A DNA stretch of 64,000 nt from Candidatus Gastranaerophilales bacterium (lineage in GTDB: Bacteria; Cyanobacteriota; Vampirovibrionia; Gastranaerophilales; Gastranaerophilaceae). Below are positions 1 through 9,173 of this stretch, in pieces (within the stretch, counting starts at the first letter, position 1; every line of letters starts with the position of its first letter). The stretch spans positions 1-64,000 of the forward strand of contig CALURL010000012.1 in assembly GCA_944323155.1 (NCBI GenBank), given 5' to 3'. The position numbers were made by a program, and so were the translations under genes. The notes below the pieces were generated by a model, which was not told the origin of the DNA, searched no databases, and was given only the letters and a program-made list of their open reading frames with translations.

Positions 1-335
1 TGGGAGAAGGTGGCTGTAAGCCGGATGAGGGGAAGTAGAAATGTTGTTTACATATTGCCATATAATTTGTTGGGCAGGTATACCCAACCTACACAGAATG
101 TCATTCCGAACTTGTTTCGGAATCTTACCCTTTGAAATGAAAACATTAAATCGCTAAGAAGCACCAGTCTTACTTGTTGGGGTAGAAACCACAACTTATA
201 ATTTTTTTAAGTCTTTTGAATATTGATACAGGTTCCTACGTGCTAGCACCCCTCACCCACCCTTCGGGCACCCTCTCCCATTAGGAGAGGGAAAAAGTTT
301 ATTTGTTGGGGTGGAAACCACAACCTACAATTTTT
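1..335. repeat. Cluster of interspersed palindromic repeats
   Basis: Gene-free stretch made of short palindromic modules that recur across the left half of the window. A composite unit at about 1-95 (GGCTGTAAGCCGGATGAGG, a spacer, then a TTGGGCA/TACCCAA-type hairpin) returns nearly unchanged at about 5090-5185 and inverted near 15080-15170 and 29385-29475. A second palindrome, ATTCCGAACTTGTTTCGGAAT, is at about 103-123. A module with CCTACGTGC is near 235-245, a CCCTCTCCC/GGGAGAGGG hairpin is near 270-292, and a GTTGGGGT hairpin follows. No open reading frame is convincing here. Confidence 0.8.
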
Positions 336-382
336 TGTTGCACTGGCTACATATAAGTATGAAAGAATGCTAATATGCATAG

Positions 383-413
383 AAAAAAACTCCCGAATAG
401 GGAGTTTTTCTTT
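383..413 (-). terminator. Intrinsic terminator of the dnaG-rpoD operon
   Basis: A ten-pair stem AAAAACTCCC / GGGAGTTTTT with a five-base loop lies three bases beyond the rpoD stop codon. Read on the minus strand it is followed by an A/T-rich tail that ends in T residues. It can act in both directions. Confidence 0.8.
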
Positions 414-415
414 AA

Positions 416-1516
416 TTATGATTCTACATATTCTCTTAGTCGTTTGCTTCTGTTCGGGTGACGTAATTTTCTTAAAGCTTTTGCTTCAATTTGTCTGATA
501 CGTTCACGTGTTACGCCGAACAATTGTCCGACTTCTTCTAATGTTCTCTGGCGTCCGTCGTCCATACCAAAACGAAGTCTTAATACATCACGTTCTCTAG
601 GTGACAATGTACATAGAACTTCTGCAAGATCTTCTCTTAAAAGTTCTGAAGCAACTGTTTTTATAGGAGCGTCAGCTTCTTTGTCTTCTATAAAGTCGCC
701 TAATCTTGAATCTTCTTCTTTACCGATTGGTGTTTCTAAAGATAAAGGCTCTTGAGCAATTTTAATAATTTCACGAAGTTTCGGGATTGAAACATTCATT
801 TCAATAGCAAGTTCATCTTCGGTCGGTTTTCTTGAAAGTTCTTGAGCAAGGCGTCTTGTAACTTTTTTCAATTTGTTAATTGTTTCAACCATATGAACAG
901 GAATTCTAATAGTTCTAGCCTGATCAGCAATTGCTCTTGTAATAGCCTGTCTAATCCACCATGTTGCATATGTTGAAAATTTGAAGCCTCTTTCATGGTC
1001 AAATTTTTCTGCTGCACGGATTAAACCTAAGTTACCTTCTTGAATAAGGTCTAAAAATAACATTCCGCGGCCGACATATTTTTTAGCGATACTTACAACC
1101 AAACGCAAGTTTGCTTGAACGAGTTTTCTTTTAGCGATAGCGCCAGGTGTTCCGCCTTCAAGAATTTTTCTTGCTAATTCTATTTCTTCATTTGCTGATA
1201 ATAGTTTTATTCTTCCGATTTCACGTAAATACAATCTTACCGGATCATCTACAGCTATACCTTTTGGAAGTTCAATATCAGTTTCTTCTTCTTCATGAGA
1301 AGAGTTCATCATGTAAATATCTTCAAGATTAACTTTACTTCCCATTTTTTCGGTAACAATATCCTCAATATTATCTGTGCTGATGTCCATATTCATATAA
1401 TTGACACCATCAGCATCTTGAGCAAGAGCGGCATCATCTTCGATATCATGCAAATCAATATTTTCATCATCCATAATGCTTACAATAGAAGAACCTGTTT
1501 GTCTTTTTTTACTCAT
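416..1516 (-). CDS. rpoD: Primary sigma factor RpoD/SigA (sigma-70)
   Basis: Housekeeping sigma factor that directs RNA polymerase to -35/-10 promoters. The 366-residue protein has a short acidic N-terminus in place of a full region 1.1, then region 1.2 ([11 protein letters not shown], about residue 90). Region 2 contains [13 protein letters not shown] and [15 protein letters not shown] (about 155-195). Regions 3 and 4 follow, with the HTH around [18 protein letters not shown] (about 325-345). It starts inside the end of dnaG (8-bp overlap) behind a GGAG-type ribosome site, so the two are co-transcribed, as in the classical dnaG-rpoD operon. The length is typical of cyanobacterial and Gram-positive primary sigma factors. 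Confidence 0.97.
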   Translation of the reverse strand: MSKKRQTGSSIVSIMDDENIDLHDIEDDAALAQDADGVNYMNMDISTDNIEDIVTEKMGSKVNLEDIYMMNSSHEEEETDIELPKGIAVDDPVRLYLREIGRIKLLSANEEIELARKILEGGTPGAIAKRKLVQANLRLVVSIAKKYVGRGMLFLDLIQEGNLGLIRAAEKFDHERGFKFSTYATWWIRQAITRAIADQARTIRIPVHMVETINKLKKVTRRLAQELSRKPTEDELAIEMNVSIPKLREIIKIAQEPLSLETPIGKEEDSRLGDFIEDKEADAPIKTVASELLREDLAEVLCTLSPRERDVLRLRFGMDDGRQRTLEEVGQLFGVTRERIRQIEAKALRKLRHPNRSKRLREYVES

Positions 1517-3404
1517 TCATTTTCTCCAATTTTAGTCTATTATTTATTCTATCTCTAAGCTGCATTTGAATTTTAAGGGCTTCTGTTTCGTTATCATTTG
1601 CGCTTTTATATAAATTTCGTATTTTTTCCTTTTCTTCTTCTGACTGACATTGATTTAATTTATTAATGTTTTCTTGAATTGCCGTTAGAAAATCTTTGTC
1701 ATCCAGATTTTTAAATGTTTCAGAAATACTTATCAAATCGGTTATCAGGTTTTGTATTTCCGGCTCTTGAATGAATGCTGTGTATAGCTGTTCAATCAAT
1801 TCTTTCACATTATTTACGGTACATGTTAATTTGTCAATTGTAGATTTTACATTTATTAACGTTTCGTCCGTAAACGGGGTATTGCCTATAATTTCTTTGA
1901 TTTGTTCAAAGGAAAAATGACTGTCGGTTACAAGAAAAACACTCAACAAATTTTTTTGCGCTCTTTGGGCAATTGTTAAGTTTTTTGTTACAATTTTTTT
2001 TATTCCGCTATCGGTAACTGTGTTTACTGCGGCGATTTGAGAAGCTTTTCGCACTTCTCTTGAAAGTGCAGTTTCATCTATCGAAAGTGTATTAGCAACC
2101 ATTTTTATGTATTCAGACTGAACAATGGCATTTTGAATTTCTTCAAGAAGCGGAATAATTTGTTTAATTAATCTGGTTTTGTCAAGCGGAGTTTTTACAT
2201 TGTAGCGCTCTTTGAGAATACTGTTGATTTGAAAATCCAATAAAAGCGGGGCGTTTTGCATATATTCTCTGTAACTTTCTGCGCCGACTGAACGAATAAA
2301 TTCATCAGGATCTTTGCCTTCAGGAGGGCAAATTACACGTATCTCGCAGGAATATTTGTCATTTGCGGCTGACATGTAGCTTTCGTCAAATTGTTTAATG
2401 TTGCCTAGTCCTGAGAAAGCTTCTTTTATTAACTCTGCGTTTCTATTTGTTGCTTTCTGGCCTGCATTATCTGTATCAAATGACAGATAAATTTTTCTTG
2501 ATTGGGTGTATCTGGATAAAAGTTTTATGTGATCTGGTGTTAAAGCTGTTCCGCAAGAACCTACTGCATTTTCTATTCCGTTTGCCTGAGCGGAGATTAC
2601 ATCAAAATATCCTTCCATTAATATTACGCTATCATATTTTTTTATGGCCTCTTTGGCGCTGAATAGGCCGTATAAAAGTTTACTTTTGTTATAAATCAAA
2701 GAATCTGATGAGTTTAAGTATTTTGGATTTTGGTCTTTTTCAACAGCTCTTGCACCAAATGCGACGTAATCTCCAAATTCATTTTGAATTGGAATTATTA
2801 CTCTGTGTCTGAATCGGTCTATAAATTTATTATCTTTTCCGCGGCTTATGAGTCCTGCTTTTTCTAGAACTTCATCTGTGAATTCATTTTTATATCTGTC
2901 ATAGAATGCAGTATATGATTTGGGAGCATAGCCGAGGGAATATTTTTCTATGATATCTTTTGTAATTCCCCTGTCTGTAAGGTATTGTAATACCTTTGTA
3001 ACCTCAGGAGATTTGTCCTGTAAAAGCCTGAGGTTGTAAAATTCAGCGGCCTTTGTGCAGGCTTTTACCATATCTTCTTTCAAGCCTTTTGATTGGTCTT
3101 TTGCAAAATTCTTAGGCATTTCAAGACCAAAACGTTCGGCAAGTTCTTTTATTACTTCAAAAAACTCTTTGTTTTCTGTTTTCATAATAAAAGTTAAAGC
3201 ATCGCCTCCCTCGCCGCAGCCAAAACATTTAAAAATTCCTAAACTTGGATTGACTGAAAAAGAAGGTGTTTTTTCTTTGTGGAAAGGGCATAAGCCCCAA
3301 TAATGCCCGCCTGATTTTTTCAATATTACTTTTTCTGAGACGACATCTACAATATCAAGCCGGTCTTTTATTTGAGCGATTAATTCTTCCAACGTGTTTG
3401 CCAT
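1509..3404 (-). CDS. dnaG: DNA primase DnaG
   Basis: Synthesises RNA primers at the replication fork and interacts with the replicative helicase. The protein has 631 residues. The N-terminal zinc finger reads [11 protein letters not shown] ... CFGCGEGG (about residues 39-66). The catalytic core contains the Toprim region with the glutamate motif LMEGYFDVI and the [11 protein letters not shown] acidic motif. The C-terminal helicase-binding part is poorly conserved, as is usual. A -10 box ends exactly 6 nt before the ATG, so the transcript is probably leaderless. It is the first gene of an operon with rpoD. Confidence 0.97.
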   Translation of the reverse strand: MANTLEELIAQIKDRLDIVDVVSEKVILKKSGGHYWGLCPFHKEKTPSFSVNPSLGIFKCFGCGEGGDALTFIMKTENKEFFEVIKELAERFGLEMPKNFAKDQSKGLKEDMVKACTKAAEFYNLRLLQDKSPEVTKVLQYLTDRGITKDIIEKYSLGYAPKSYTAFYDRYKNEFTDEVLEKAGLISRGKDNKFIDRFRHRVIIPIQNEFGDYVAFGARAVEKDQNPKYLNSSDSLIYNKSKLLYGLFSAKEAIKKYDSVILMEGYFDVISAQANGIENAVGSCGTALTPDHIKLLSRYTQSRKIYLSFDTDNAGQKATNRNAELIKEAFSGLGNIKQFDESYMSAANDKYSCEIRVICPPEGKDPDEFIRSVGAESYREYMQNAPLLLDFQINSILKERYNVKTPLDKTRLIKQIIPLLEEIQNAIVQSEYIKMVANTLSIDETALSREVRKASQIAAVNTVTDSGIKKIVTKNLTIAQRAQKNLLSVFLVTDSHFSFEQIKEIIGNTPFTDETLINVKSTIDKLTCTVNNVKELIEQLYTAFIQEPEIQNLITDLISISETFKNLDDKDFLTAIQENINKLNQCQSEEEKEKIRNLYKSANDNETEALKIQMQLRDRINNRLKLEKMNE

Positions 3405-3410
3405 AATTTC

Positions 3411-3438
3411 ATTTTAGCATTAAAAAATCATAATTCAA
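3411..3438 (-). promoter_or_regulatory. Leaderless-type promoter of dnaG-rpoD
   Basis: On the minus strand TTGAAT, 16 nt and TAAAAT end 6 nt before the dnaG ATG. Transcription is expected to start at or within a base or two of the start codon. There is no Shine-Dalgarno sequence in between. Confidence 0.6.
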
Positions 3439-3538
3439 AAGATTTCATTTATATGCATTACTCATTTATATAATAAGGATATAAATAGCCTGATAGGGTA
3501 ATTGTTATCATAAAATCAATATATAACATATTTTATAT

Positions 3539-4945
3539 ATGCAAGAGTTATTTAGCAGGGCAGAAAACGAAAAAATTATTTTTGTTGAGGATTTTAGGGA
3601 ACTTAAAGGGGTTAAAAATCTTGCTCTTAAAAAACTTTGCATAATTAAAACTGATTTTAAAAATATTAATCAGATAAAAAAATTTTGCAAAACTCATCCA
3701 AGTTTAGAGGTTTGGATAGCTTCTGAGGAAGTGTCACGAAAAAACATTCTTTTTGCTAATTCCTGCGGTGTAAAAAATGTTATTCAATATCCGGTTGATA
3801 CAAAGATTATCCATGAGTTTTTTAAAAGAAAAGACAGAACACAGGATGTTCGAAAAGAACCTGCAGCAAGCTATTTTTTAAAAGGTCTTAAAGTCATGAT
3901 TGTGGACGACAATCAGATGAATATTGATTTACTTGTTGAAACTTTATCTGATATGGGATTGGAGATTAAAACATTTACAAAACCCAAAGATGCCTGTGAT
4001 AATGCGCAGCATAACAAATATGATTTATTCTTAATAGATATAATGATGCCTGAAATGTCAGGATTTGATTTTACCGAGATTATAAAGACTACTAAAATAA
4101 ACTTTGACACTCCAATAATGTTTATTTCTGCATTAAACGATCCTGAAACTAAAATCAGAGGTTTTGATTTGGGGTCTTGTGCTTATATAGAAAAACCTTT
4201 TAATGTAAGTGTTGTAAGGTCGCAAGTGTATAATGTCTTAAAGACAAAATGTTTACGTGAAGCTTTGAATGACAGAAAAGAAACCTTTCTTGCAATGGTT
4301 ACTCATGATTTGAAAACGCCTGTTAATGCAGAGATTTGTGCATTGGAATTTTTGCTTAAAAATAACGGGCTTGAGCTTAATTCTGTACAAAATGAAATTA
4401 TAAAAGATATTCTCGGCGCTGCAAAATATATGAAGAGTTTAGTTGATAATATTTTGCATAAGTATAAGTTTGATAATGAAAGTTTAAATCTTAATAAAAA
4501 ACATGTATCGCTGAAACTTCTTATTGCCGAGTGTATTGAAGAAACTAAGTATCTTTTTGAAGAGCGAAATCAGCAGTTAATATTTAATTGCAGTGTAAGA
4601 AACAGTGACGCAGTTGTTGATTGTCTTGAGATTAAAAGAGTGGTGCATAATCTTTTGTTTAACGCTATAGAATATGGTTTTAAAAATTCAAAAATAACAA
4701 TAGAGCTTTACGAAACAAAAACGGAATATGTTTTTGGAATAAAAAATTTTGGGCACGGAATAGATTTGGCAAACCCTGATGAAGTTTTTGAAAAGTTTGT
4801 AACCCTTGCAAAGCAGAATAAAAAAGGTGGCACCGGATTAGGATTGTATATTTGTAAAAGAATTGTAGAAGCGCATGGTGGAAAGATTTGTGCAGAAAGT
4901 AAGGTTGATGATTATACCAAAATAACATTTACCCTTCCCAAATAG
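3539..4945 (+). CDS. Receiver-histidine kinase hybrid signalling protein
   Basis: Two-component signalling protein of 468 residues with no membrane segment, so probably cytosolic. Residues 1-110 look like a degenerate receiver-like domain. A full receiver follows, with acidic pair D123/D124, phospho-acceptor D167 in LIDIMMPEMSG, and a lysine in IEKPF. A HisKA domain has its phospho-histidine at H256 (MVTHDLKTP). The HATPase domain ends with the G-box GGTGLGLYICKR. The receiver precedes the kinase, the reverse of common hybrid kinases, so intramolecular control by D167 is plausible. It stands alone, divergent from dnaG, with no partner regulator beside it. The ligand is unknown. Confidence 0.85.
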   Translation: MQELFSRAENEKIIFVEDFRELKGVKNLALKKLCIIKTDFKNINQIKKFCKTHPSLEVWIASEEVSRKNILFANSCGVKNVIQYPVDTKIIHEFFKRKDRTQDVRKEPAASYFLKGLKVMIVDDNQMNIDLLVETLSDMGLEIKTFTKPKDACDNAQHNKYDLFLIDIMMPEMSGFDFTEIIKTTKINFDTPIMFISALNDPETKIRGFDLGSCAYIEKPFNVSVVRSQVYNVLKTKCLREALNDRKETFLAMVTHDLKTPVNAEICALEFLLKNNGLELNSVQNEIIKDILGAAKYMKSLVDNILHKYKFDNESLNLNKKHVSLKLLIAECIEETKYLFEERNQQLIFNCSVRNSDAVVDCLEIKRVVHNLLFNAIEYGFKNSKITIELYETKTEYVFGIKNFGHGIDLANPDEVFEKFVTLAKQNKKGGTGLGLYICKRIVEAHGGKICAESKVDDYTKITFTLPK

Positions 4946-4978
4946 AAGTTTGTTATGACGAAAGTTCTGTTATATTGT

Positions 4979-5330
4979 ATTGTTGGGCAGGTATGCCCAA
5001 CCTACAAATTTACAAATCGTGTTGGGGTAGAACCCCCAACTTACAATAACTCTCCCCTAAATGGCGAGAGGATATTTATTCCCTTCTCCCATAGGGAGAA
5101 GGTGGCTGTAAGCCGGATGAGGGGAAGTAGAAATGTTGTTTACTAATTGCCATATAATTTGTTGGGCAAGTATGCCCAACCTACAAAATTTCACCAAAAC
5201 CTTTAAAGGTTTTTGAATATTTGCACAGGTTCCTACGTGCGTAGTACCCCTCACCTGCCCTTCGAGGCACTCTCTCCCATAAGGAGAGGGGATAAGATAT
5301 TAAAGTCTTTCAAATATTGACCGTAGCACA
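4979..5330. repeat. Palindromic repeat cluster
   Basis: Contains a TTGGGCAGGTATGCCCAA hairpin (about 4983-5000), a GTTGGGGT/ACCCCCAAC hairpin, CTCCCATAGGGAG, the composite unit also seen at 1-95, a second TTGGGCA hairpin near 5161-5181, a TTCCTACGTGCGTAG module near 5230-5245, a CTCTCCC/GGGAGAG hairpin and a partial module (AAAGTCTTTCAAATATTGA) ending near 5330. It directly abuts the candidate toxin-antitoxin locus. Confidence 0.75.
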
Positions 5331-5331
5331 C

Positions 5332-5360
5332 TTGAAATTTGCAAAGAAATGATTTATAAT
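5332..5360 (+). promoter_or_regulatory. Promoter of candidate antisense RNA
   Basis: TTGAAA (5332-5337), a 17-nt spacer and TATAAT (5355-5360) form an almost perfect sigma-70 promoter. Transcription should begin near 5367-5371. No plus-strand gene starts nearby, so it is expected to drive an RNA antisense to the small minus-strand ORF at 5410-5478. Confidence 0.6.
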
Positions 5361-5366
5361 AAATAT

Positions 5367-5459
5367 ATAAGGGCGAGAGGATTGCCGTCCTCTCTTTAAA
5401 AGCCCAGGTTTAGTGTTTAAGTGCTAGCACTATCAATAAGATAAGTACTAGCGCTTTTT
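5367..5459 (+). ncRNA. Candidate antisense antitoxin RNA
   Basis: Predicted transcript of roughly 90 nt from the promoter at 5332-5360. It contains a GAGAGGA/TCCTCTC hairpin (5375-5394). It ends in a 12-pair stem with two G-U pairs (AGTGCTAGCACT at 5420-5431 against AGTACTAGCGCT at 5444-5455) followed by TTTTT, a terminator-like end. It is fully complementary to the 3' UTR and most of the small ORF on the other strand, the arrangement expected of a type I antitoxin. The function is inferred from architecture only. Confidence 0.4.
5375..5394 (-). terminator. Hairpin downstream of the small hydrophobic ORF
   Basis: On the minus strand GAGAGGA-loop-TCCTCTC follows the small ORF stop by 15 nt. 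It is then followed by GCCCTTATATATTT, a T-rich but not perfect tail. It is probably the 3' end of the toxin-like mRNA. Confidence 0.4.
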
Positions 5460-5478
5460 CAGTTACACTGAAATCCAC
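5410..5478 (-). CDS. Candidate 22-residue hydrophobic type I toxin peptide
   Basis: A 22-codon ORF with a GTG start preceded by a perfect GGAGGTGAT ribosome site 8 nt upstream. The peptide begins MDFSVTEK and continues with the hydrophobic stretch ALVLILLIVLALKH, which could form one short membrane helix. It has its own promoter (5568-5596), a hairpin after the stop and an antisense transcript. These features match type I toxins such as the Ibs, TisB or BsrG groups in architecture, but I see no sequence identity to any family. It is too short for ordinary gene finders. It could also be a non-toxic small membrane protein. Confidence 0.45.
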   Translation of the reverse strand: MDFSVTEKALVLILLIVLALKH

Positions 5479-5567
5479 TATTATCACCTCCTTTCCTTTG
5501 TGTTTAATCAAATTTGTAGTTTGTGCCACACAGGTCAGTTGATGATTTAGGGCTTACCCCAAACATA

Positions 5568-5596
5568 ATAATAAAATAAAACTTCAGATAAATCAA
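5568..5596 (-). promoter_or_regulatory. Promoter of the small hydrophobic ORF
   Basis: On the minus strand TTGATT, 17 nt and TATTAT. The start is expected near 5561, giving a leader of about 80 nt. The leader begins with a segment (minus strand of 5550-5555, AAGCCC) complementary to GGGCTT just after the stop codon (minus strand of 5400-5405). Such 5'-3' end pairing keeps several type I toxin mRNAs inactive. Confidence 0.5.
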
Positions 5597-5635
5597 TAAA
5601 GAACGGAAATAAAATTAAAATAATCTAACAAGTTG

Positions 5636-5925
5636 AGCAAATTTACCCAACCTACATTTGCTAAAGTCTCTCGAAGATTGATACAAATATCTACGTGCGT
5701 AGCACCCCTGACCAAAACCTTTAAAGTCTTTCGGATATTGATACAGGTTCCTACGTGCGTAGCACACCTCTCCTGATGGGGGAGCGGATTGCGAGCAGAG
5801 GGCGAAGACGGTGCGCAGGCGACGGCGTTGCAGACCTGTTTAACGCGAACAACCAAGCAGAGCTAGGGTGGGTGAACAGTCATAGTTTTACTTGTTGGGG
5901 GTTCTACCCCAACAATGTAACTTTC
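5636..5925. repeat. Palindromic repeat cluster with a GC-rich module
   Basis: Contains two tandem copies of the module ending in CTACGTGCGTAGCAC (near 5691-5705 and 5751-5765). A GC-rich segment at about 5772-5860 (CGGATTGCGAGCAGAGGGCG ... GCGTTGCAGACCTG) recurs inverted near 36003-36085. A GTTGGGG/CCCCAAC hairpin lies near 5893-5913. The GC content contrasts sharply with the surrounding genes. Confidence 0.7.
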
Positions 5926-5930
5926 ATTTC

Positions 5931-5958
5931 TTGCAATCATCCTTTTTTTGCTTATAAT
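5931..5958 (+). promoter_or_regulatory. Leaderless-type promoter of lepA
   Basis: TTGCAA (5931-5936), 16 nt, TATAAT (5953-5958), then 6 nt to the ATG. No ribosome-binding site is present, so lepA is probably translated from a leaderless message. Confidence 0.6.
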
Positions 5959-5964
5959 TGAATT

Positions 5965-7767
5965 ATGAAGTATAGAGAAAACGTAAGAAACTTTTGTATA
6001 ATTGCCCACATTGACCACGGAAAATCAACATTGGCTGACCGTTTGCTTGAACAAACAGGTACTGTTGCACAGCGCGATATGCAAAATCAAATTCTTGATT
6101 CTATGGATATTGAGCGTGAAAGAGGGATTACAATTAAGCTTAATGCCGCCAGAATGAATTATAAATCTAAAAACGGCAAAGATTATATTCTAAATTTGAT
6201 TGATACTCCGGGGCACGTTGATTTTTCTTACGAAGTTTCACGTTCTCTTGCCGCGTGTGAAGGTGCTTTGCTAATTGTAGATGCCACTCAAGGCGTTGAG
6301 GCGCAAACGCTTGCAAATGTTTATCTTGCAATGGAACAAGAATTGGAAATTATACCGGTAATTAATAAAATAGATTTACCTTCCGCAGATGTAGAAAGGG
6401 TTAAAGCTGAAATTGAAGAGGTTTTAGGTATCGATGCATCTCTGGCTATTCCTGTAAGTGCAAAAACCGGTGAAGGCATTCAGGATGTTTTGGAAGCTGT
6501 TGTTGATTTAATTCCGCCTCCTGTTGATACGACTGAAAAACCTTTACGAGCACTTGTTTTTGACAGCGCTTATGATCAATATCTGGGAACTCTTTGTTTC
6601 TTTAAAATTGTCGACGGTAAAATGAGACTTGGTGATAAAGTTAAGTTTATGGCTTCCGGCAAAGAGTATGAAATTGTAGAACTCGGTTATCTAACCCCAA
6701 CACGTGTTCAGGTTGATGAACTTGTTTGCGGTGATGTTGGATACTTTGCAGCGTCTATCAAGGAACTTACACGATTTGTGGGTGATACGATTACACATAT
6801 TGAGGCGCCCGCAACAGAACCATTACCTGGCTACAAGGAAGCCTTGCCAATGGTTTATTCTGGTTTGTACCCTGTGGATAATGATGAATATCAAGATTTG
6901 AAAGAAGCTTTAGAAAAATTGAAACTTAACGACAGCAGTATAACTTTTGAACCTGAAACTTCTTCTGCATTGGGTTTTGGCTTTAGATGCGGATTTTTGG
7001 GCATGCTGCATATGGAAATTGCTCAGGAAAGGTTAGAACGTGAATATAATCTTTCACTTGTCACAACTGCACCTTCTGTTGTGTATAAAGTTTACAAAAC
7101 AAACGGCGAAATGGTAGAAATTGACAACCCTGCAAATCTTCCGCCGCCGCAGGTTAGAGATTATATAGAAGAACCTTATGTTAAAGTTCAGATTATTACT
7201 CCAAACGATTATGTCGGAACATTGATGGATTTGTGCCAGACAAAACGCGGAATTTTCAAGAATATGGCTTATATTGATAAAGTCCGCGCAACTCTGGAAT
7301 ATGAAATACCTTTAAGTGAAGTTATTACTGACTTTTATGACCAGTTGAAATCGCGTACAAAAGGTTATGCAAGTATGGATTATGAATTTAAAGATTACAA
7401 GCGTTCAAAACTTGTTAAACTTGATATTATGCTTGCAGGTGAAGTGGTTGACGCATTGTCTGTAATTTGTCATGAAGACAGTGCATTTTATATTGGACAA
7501 AAACTTACAACAAAATTGAAAGATATTATTCCCCGCCAGTTGTTTGAAGTTCCTATTCAAGCGGCAGTCGGCGGCCGTGTAATTGCAAGAACAAACATTA
7601 AAGCTCTTAGAAAAAATGTGCTTGATAAATGTTACGGCGGTGATATTTCACGTAAACGCAAACTTCTTGAAAAACAGAAGAAAGGTAAAAAACGTATGAA
7701 ATCTGTCGGACGCGTTGATGTTCCGCAAGAAGCATTTATGGCTGTCTTAAGTTTGGATGAAGAATAA
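5965..7767 (+). CDS. lepA: Elongation factor 4 (LepA), back-translocating GTPase
   Basis: Ribosome-bound GTPase that acts on the translocation step during stress or initiation. The protein has 600 residues, the usual family length. GTPase motifs are AHIDHGKST (G1), the [14 protein letters not shown] region (G3) and NKIDLP (G4, about residue 132). EF-G-like domains II, III and V follow. The LepA-specific C-terminus ends in lysine/arginine-rich [16 protein letters not shown]. It is a single gene that stops 14 bp before the convergent LuxR-type regulator. Confidence 0.97.
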   Translation: MKYRENVRNFCIIAHIDHGKSTLADRLLEQTGTVAQRDMQNQILDSMDIERERGITIKLNAARMNYKSKNGKDYILNLIDTPGHVDFSYEVSRSLAACEGALLIVDATQGVEAQTLANVYLAMEQELEIIPVINKIDLPSADVERVKAEIEEVLGIDASLAIPVSAKTGEGIQDVLEAVVDLIPPPVDTTEKPLRALVFDSAYDQYLGTLCFFKIVDGKMRLGDKVKFMASGKEYEIVELGYLTPTRVQVDELVCGDVGYFAASIKELTRFVGDTITHIEAPATEPLPGYKEALPMVYSGLYPVDNDEYQDLKEALEKLKLNDSSITFEPETSSALGFGFRCGFLGMLHMEIAQERLEREYNLSLVTTAPSVVYKVYKTNGEMVEIDNPANLPPPQVRDYIEEPYVKVQIITPNDYVGTLMDLCQTKRGIFKNMAYIDKVRATLEYEIPLSEVITDFYDQLKSRTKGYASMDYEFKDYKRSKLVKLDIMLAGEVVDALSVICHEDSAFYIGQKLTTKLKDIIPRQLFEVPIQAAVGGRVIARTNIKALRKNVLDKCYGGDISRKRKLLEKQKKGKKRMKSVGRVDVPQEAFMAVLSLDEE

Positions 7768-7781
7768 TTGTTATTGTAACT

Positions 7782-8012
7782 TTATACAATACCTTTATCT
7801 TTTGCCTGCATTGCAGCTTCAATTCTGCTTTCAACATTCAATTTTCTGTAAATAGAACTGGCATGAGCCTTTACTGTATGTGTGCTTATGAACAATTCTT
7901 TTGCAATTTCTTTGTTAGTTAAACCTTCTGTAATTTTAACCAAAACTTCCAACTCTCTTTTTGTCAATTCAGTATTCTTATTTATCCCATAAGTGGTGCT
8001 GTAACCTGTCAT
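7782..8012 (-). CDS. LuxR/GerE-type HTH protein without receiver
   Basis: A 76-residue DNA-binding-only regulator. After a short N-terminus comes the complete GerE domain LTKRELEVLVKITEGLTNKE ... STHTVKAHASSIYRKL. There is no receiver or sensor domain, so its control must be transcriptional or through partners. It faces lepA (14-bp gap). A long AT-rich leader separates it from the divergent gene at 8374. A second protein of the same design lies at 8841-9095. The targets are unknown. Confidence 0.8.
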   Translation of the reverse strand: MTGYSTTYGINKNTELTKRELEVLVKITEGLTNKEIAKELFISTHTVKAHASSIYRKLNVESRIEAAMQAKDKGIV

Positions 8013-8373
8013 CTGACTCCTTTCAGATTTTATTTACATTTTTATGGTAACAAATATCATCAACATAGATATTAGCCACTTGTCTGGTTTTTTTCCAAAA
8101 GCTTATAAAAAGAGTTATTATATATTATATTAATATACTTTATATAAAATATATATTAAGAAATATTACATATTATGTAAAAAATATATAGATTAACGCA
8201 ATTTTGAAAAATGAAATTACTTTATATAAATATGGAAATCAATTTAAGAGGATAAAAAGAGTATAATAATGTAAACTATTGTAACAAAAACGGTAATAAA
8301 TATGCTTTTTAATTAAAGTTTATTAAACAAGTAACCGATGTATACAATGTGAGTAAATATGGAGAACTAAAAA
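8013..8373. other. Long AT-rich divergent intergenic region
   Basis: These 361 bases separate the LuxR-type gene from the small protein gene at 8374. I see no ORF or hairpin, only runs of TATATA and AATATAT that could be bent DNA or several weak promoters. A TATAAT-type box lies near 8261-8267 (GTATAATAATG), over 100 nt before the downstream start. Confidence 0.4.
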
Positions 8374-8787
8374 ATGGTTGATGGAATCAATGGAAAATTT
8401 AACAAAAGCTTGAACTTTTTTACACAAAAAGAGTTAACAAAGGGTGAAGAAGCTAAAGAAGTCAAAAAAGATGTACCTGTTGGAAAACAGGGTGAAACAA
8501 AAGAAGTTGGCGACGAACTTCTTGATCCTAGATATTTTGCAAATGCTCTCGGTTTTGTAAGACAAACTTCTGCATTGCCAAAAGCAGATGCTGCAGAATT
8601 ATCAGAAATGTATCAAATGGCTGGCATAAAAGCTCCGCTTCCAACAGCCGCTCAGTATGCTAGTGTTGCAAATATTACTACTTCATTCCAAAGAGGTATT
8701 GATACATTGTCAACAACAAATAATGCAGAAAGATTATTTGATTCAGAAGAATTTAAGGAATTAAACAAACAATTTGGTATTTCATAA
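8374..8787 (+). CDS. Uncharacterised 137-residue protein
   Basis: Unrecognised protein, mostly soluble and rich in Lys, Glu, Ala and Thr, with no signal peptide or membrane segment. The first 50 residues are highly charged and probably disordered. The rest (from DPRYFANALGFVRQ) looks helical. It has a GGAG ribosome site before the ATG and a bidirectional terminator after it. It lies between two GerE-domain regulators and may be one of their targets, which is only a guess from position. Confidence 0.75.
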   Translation: MVDGINGKFNKSLNFFTQKELTKGEEAKEVKKDVPVGKQGETKEVGDELLDPRYFANALGFVRQTSALPKADAAELSEMYQMAGIKAPLPTAAQYASVANITTSFQRGIDTLSTTNNAERLFDSEEFKELNKQFGIS

Positions 8788-8825
8788 ACCAAAAAACTTA
8801 TAAGTAAACATTTACTCACACATTT

Positions 8826-8852
8826 AAAGAGCTGAAATTTTCAGCTCTTTTT
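8826..8852. terminator. Bidirectional intrinsic terminator
   Basis: Stem AAAGAGCTGAAA / TTTCAGCTCTTT, flanked by A residues on the left and T residues on the right. It serves the 8374 gene on the plus strand. The last codons of the convergent 8841 gene lie inside it. Confidence 0.8.
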
Positions 8853-9095
8853 ATTTTCATCTTTAGGGTCTAAATATTCTGTTTTGAGATAACCCATACT
8901 TAACATGTTATAAACGGCATTTATCCTGTTTCTTGAATTGCTTTTATAGACAATATTACGAATATCTTGTTTTATTGTGTTATAGCTGAATTTTAAAATT
9001 TCGGCTATTTCTCTGTTAGAAAAACCTTCTGCGACAAGCTGAATTACTTTAAGTTCACGGGGTTTAAAATTTATGAATTCTTTTTTCTCGTTCAT
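8841..9095 (-). CDS. LuxR/GerE-type HTH protein without receiver
   Basis: An 84-residue DNA-binding-only protein with the GerE helix-turn-helix (FKPRELKVIQLVAEGFSNRE, then a KFSYNTIKQDIRNIV recognition helix). It resembles the 7782-8012 protein in design but is clearly diverged. A TGAGGT ribosome site precedes the ATG. It is divergent from the XRE gene at 9174. The shared intergenic region holds two nested palindromes, so the two regulators may cross-control each other. Confidence 0.75.
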   Translation of the reverse strand: MNEKKEFINFKPRELKVIQLVAEGFSNREIAEILKFSYNTIKQDIRNIVYKSNSRNRINAVYNMLSMGYLKTEYLDPKDENKKS

Positions 9096-9107
9096 AATAT
9101 ATACCTC

Positions 9108-9151
9108 AAAATTTATACTACATCTTATCGCGTTCGCGATAGTATAAATTT
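9108..9151. promoter_or_regulatory. Nested palindromic operator between divergent regulators
   Basis: The inner palindrome is TATCGCG-TT-CGCGATA (9126-9141). The outer inverted repeat is AAATTTATACT (left) and AGTATAAATTT (right). The core CGTTCGCGA recurs 33-40 bp upstream of the paralogous XRE gene at 50739, which suggests an operator for this XRE family. Confidence 0.55.
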
Positions 9152-9173
9152 ATGATACATACAAAATAAATAT

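Noticed and set aside
5371-5555. A riboswitch, 6S RNA or similar known structured RNA on the plus strand
   Set aside because: The hairpins do not match any known family motif I could recall. The CACCTCCTTT segment that looks like the 16S 3' end is simply the complement of the ribosome site of the minus-strand small ORF.
4979-5925. A CRISPR array
   Set aside because: The repeats are palindromic modules of several kinds with irregular spacing, not one repeat with equal spacers, and no cas gene is near.
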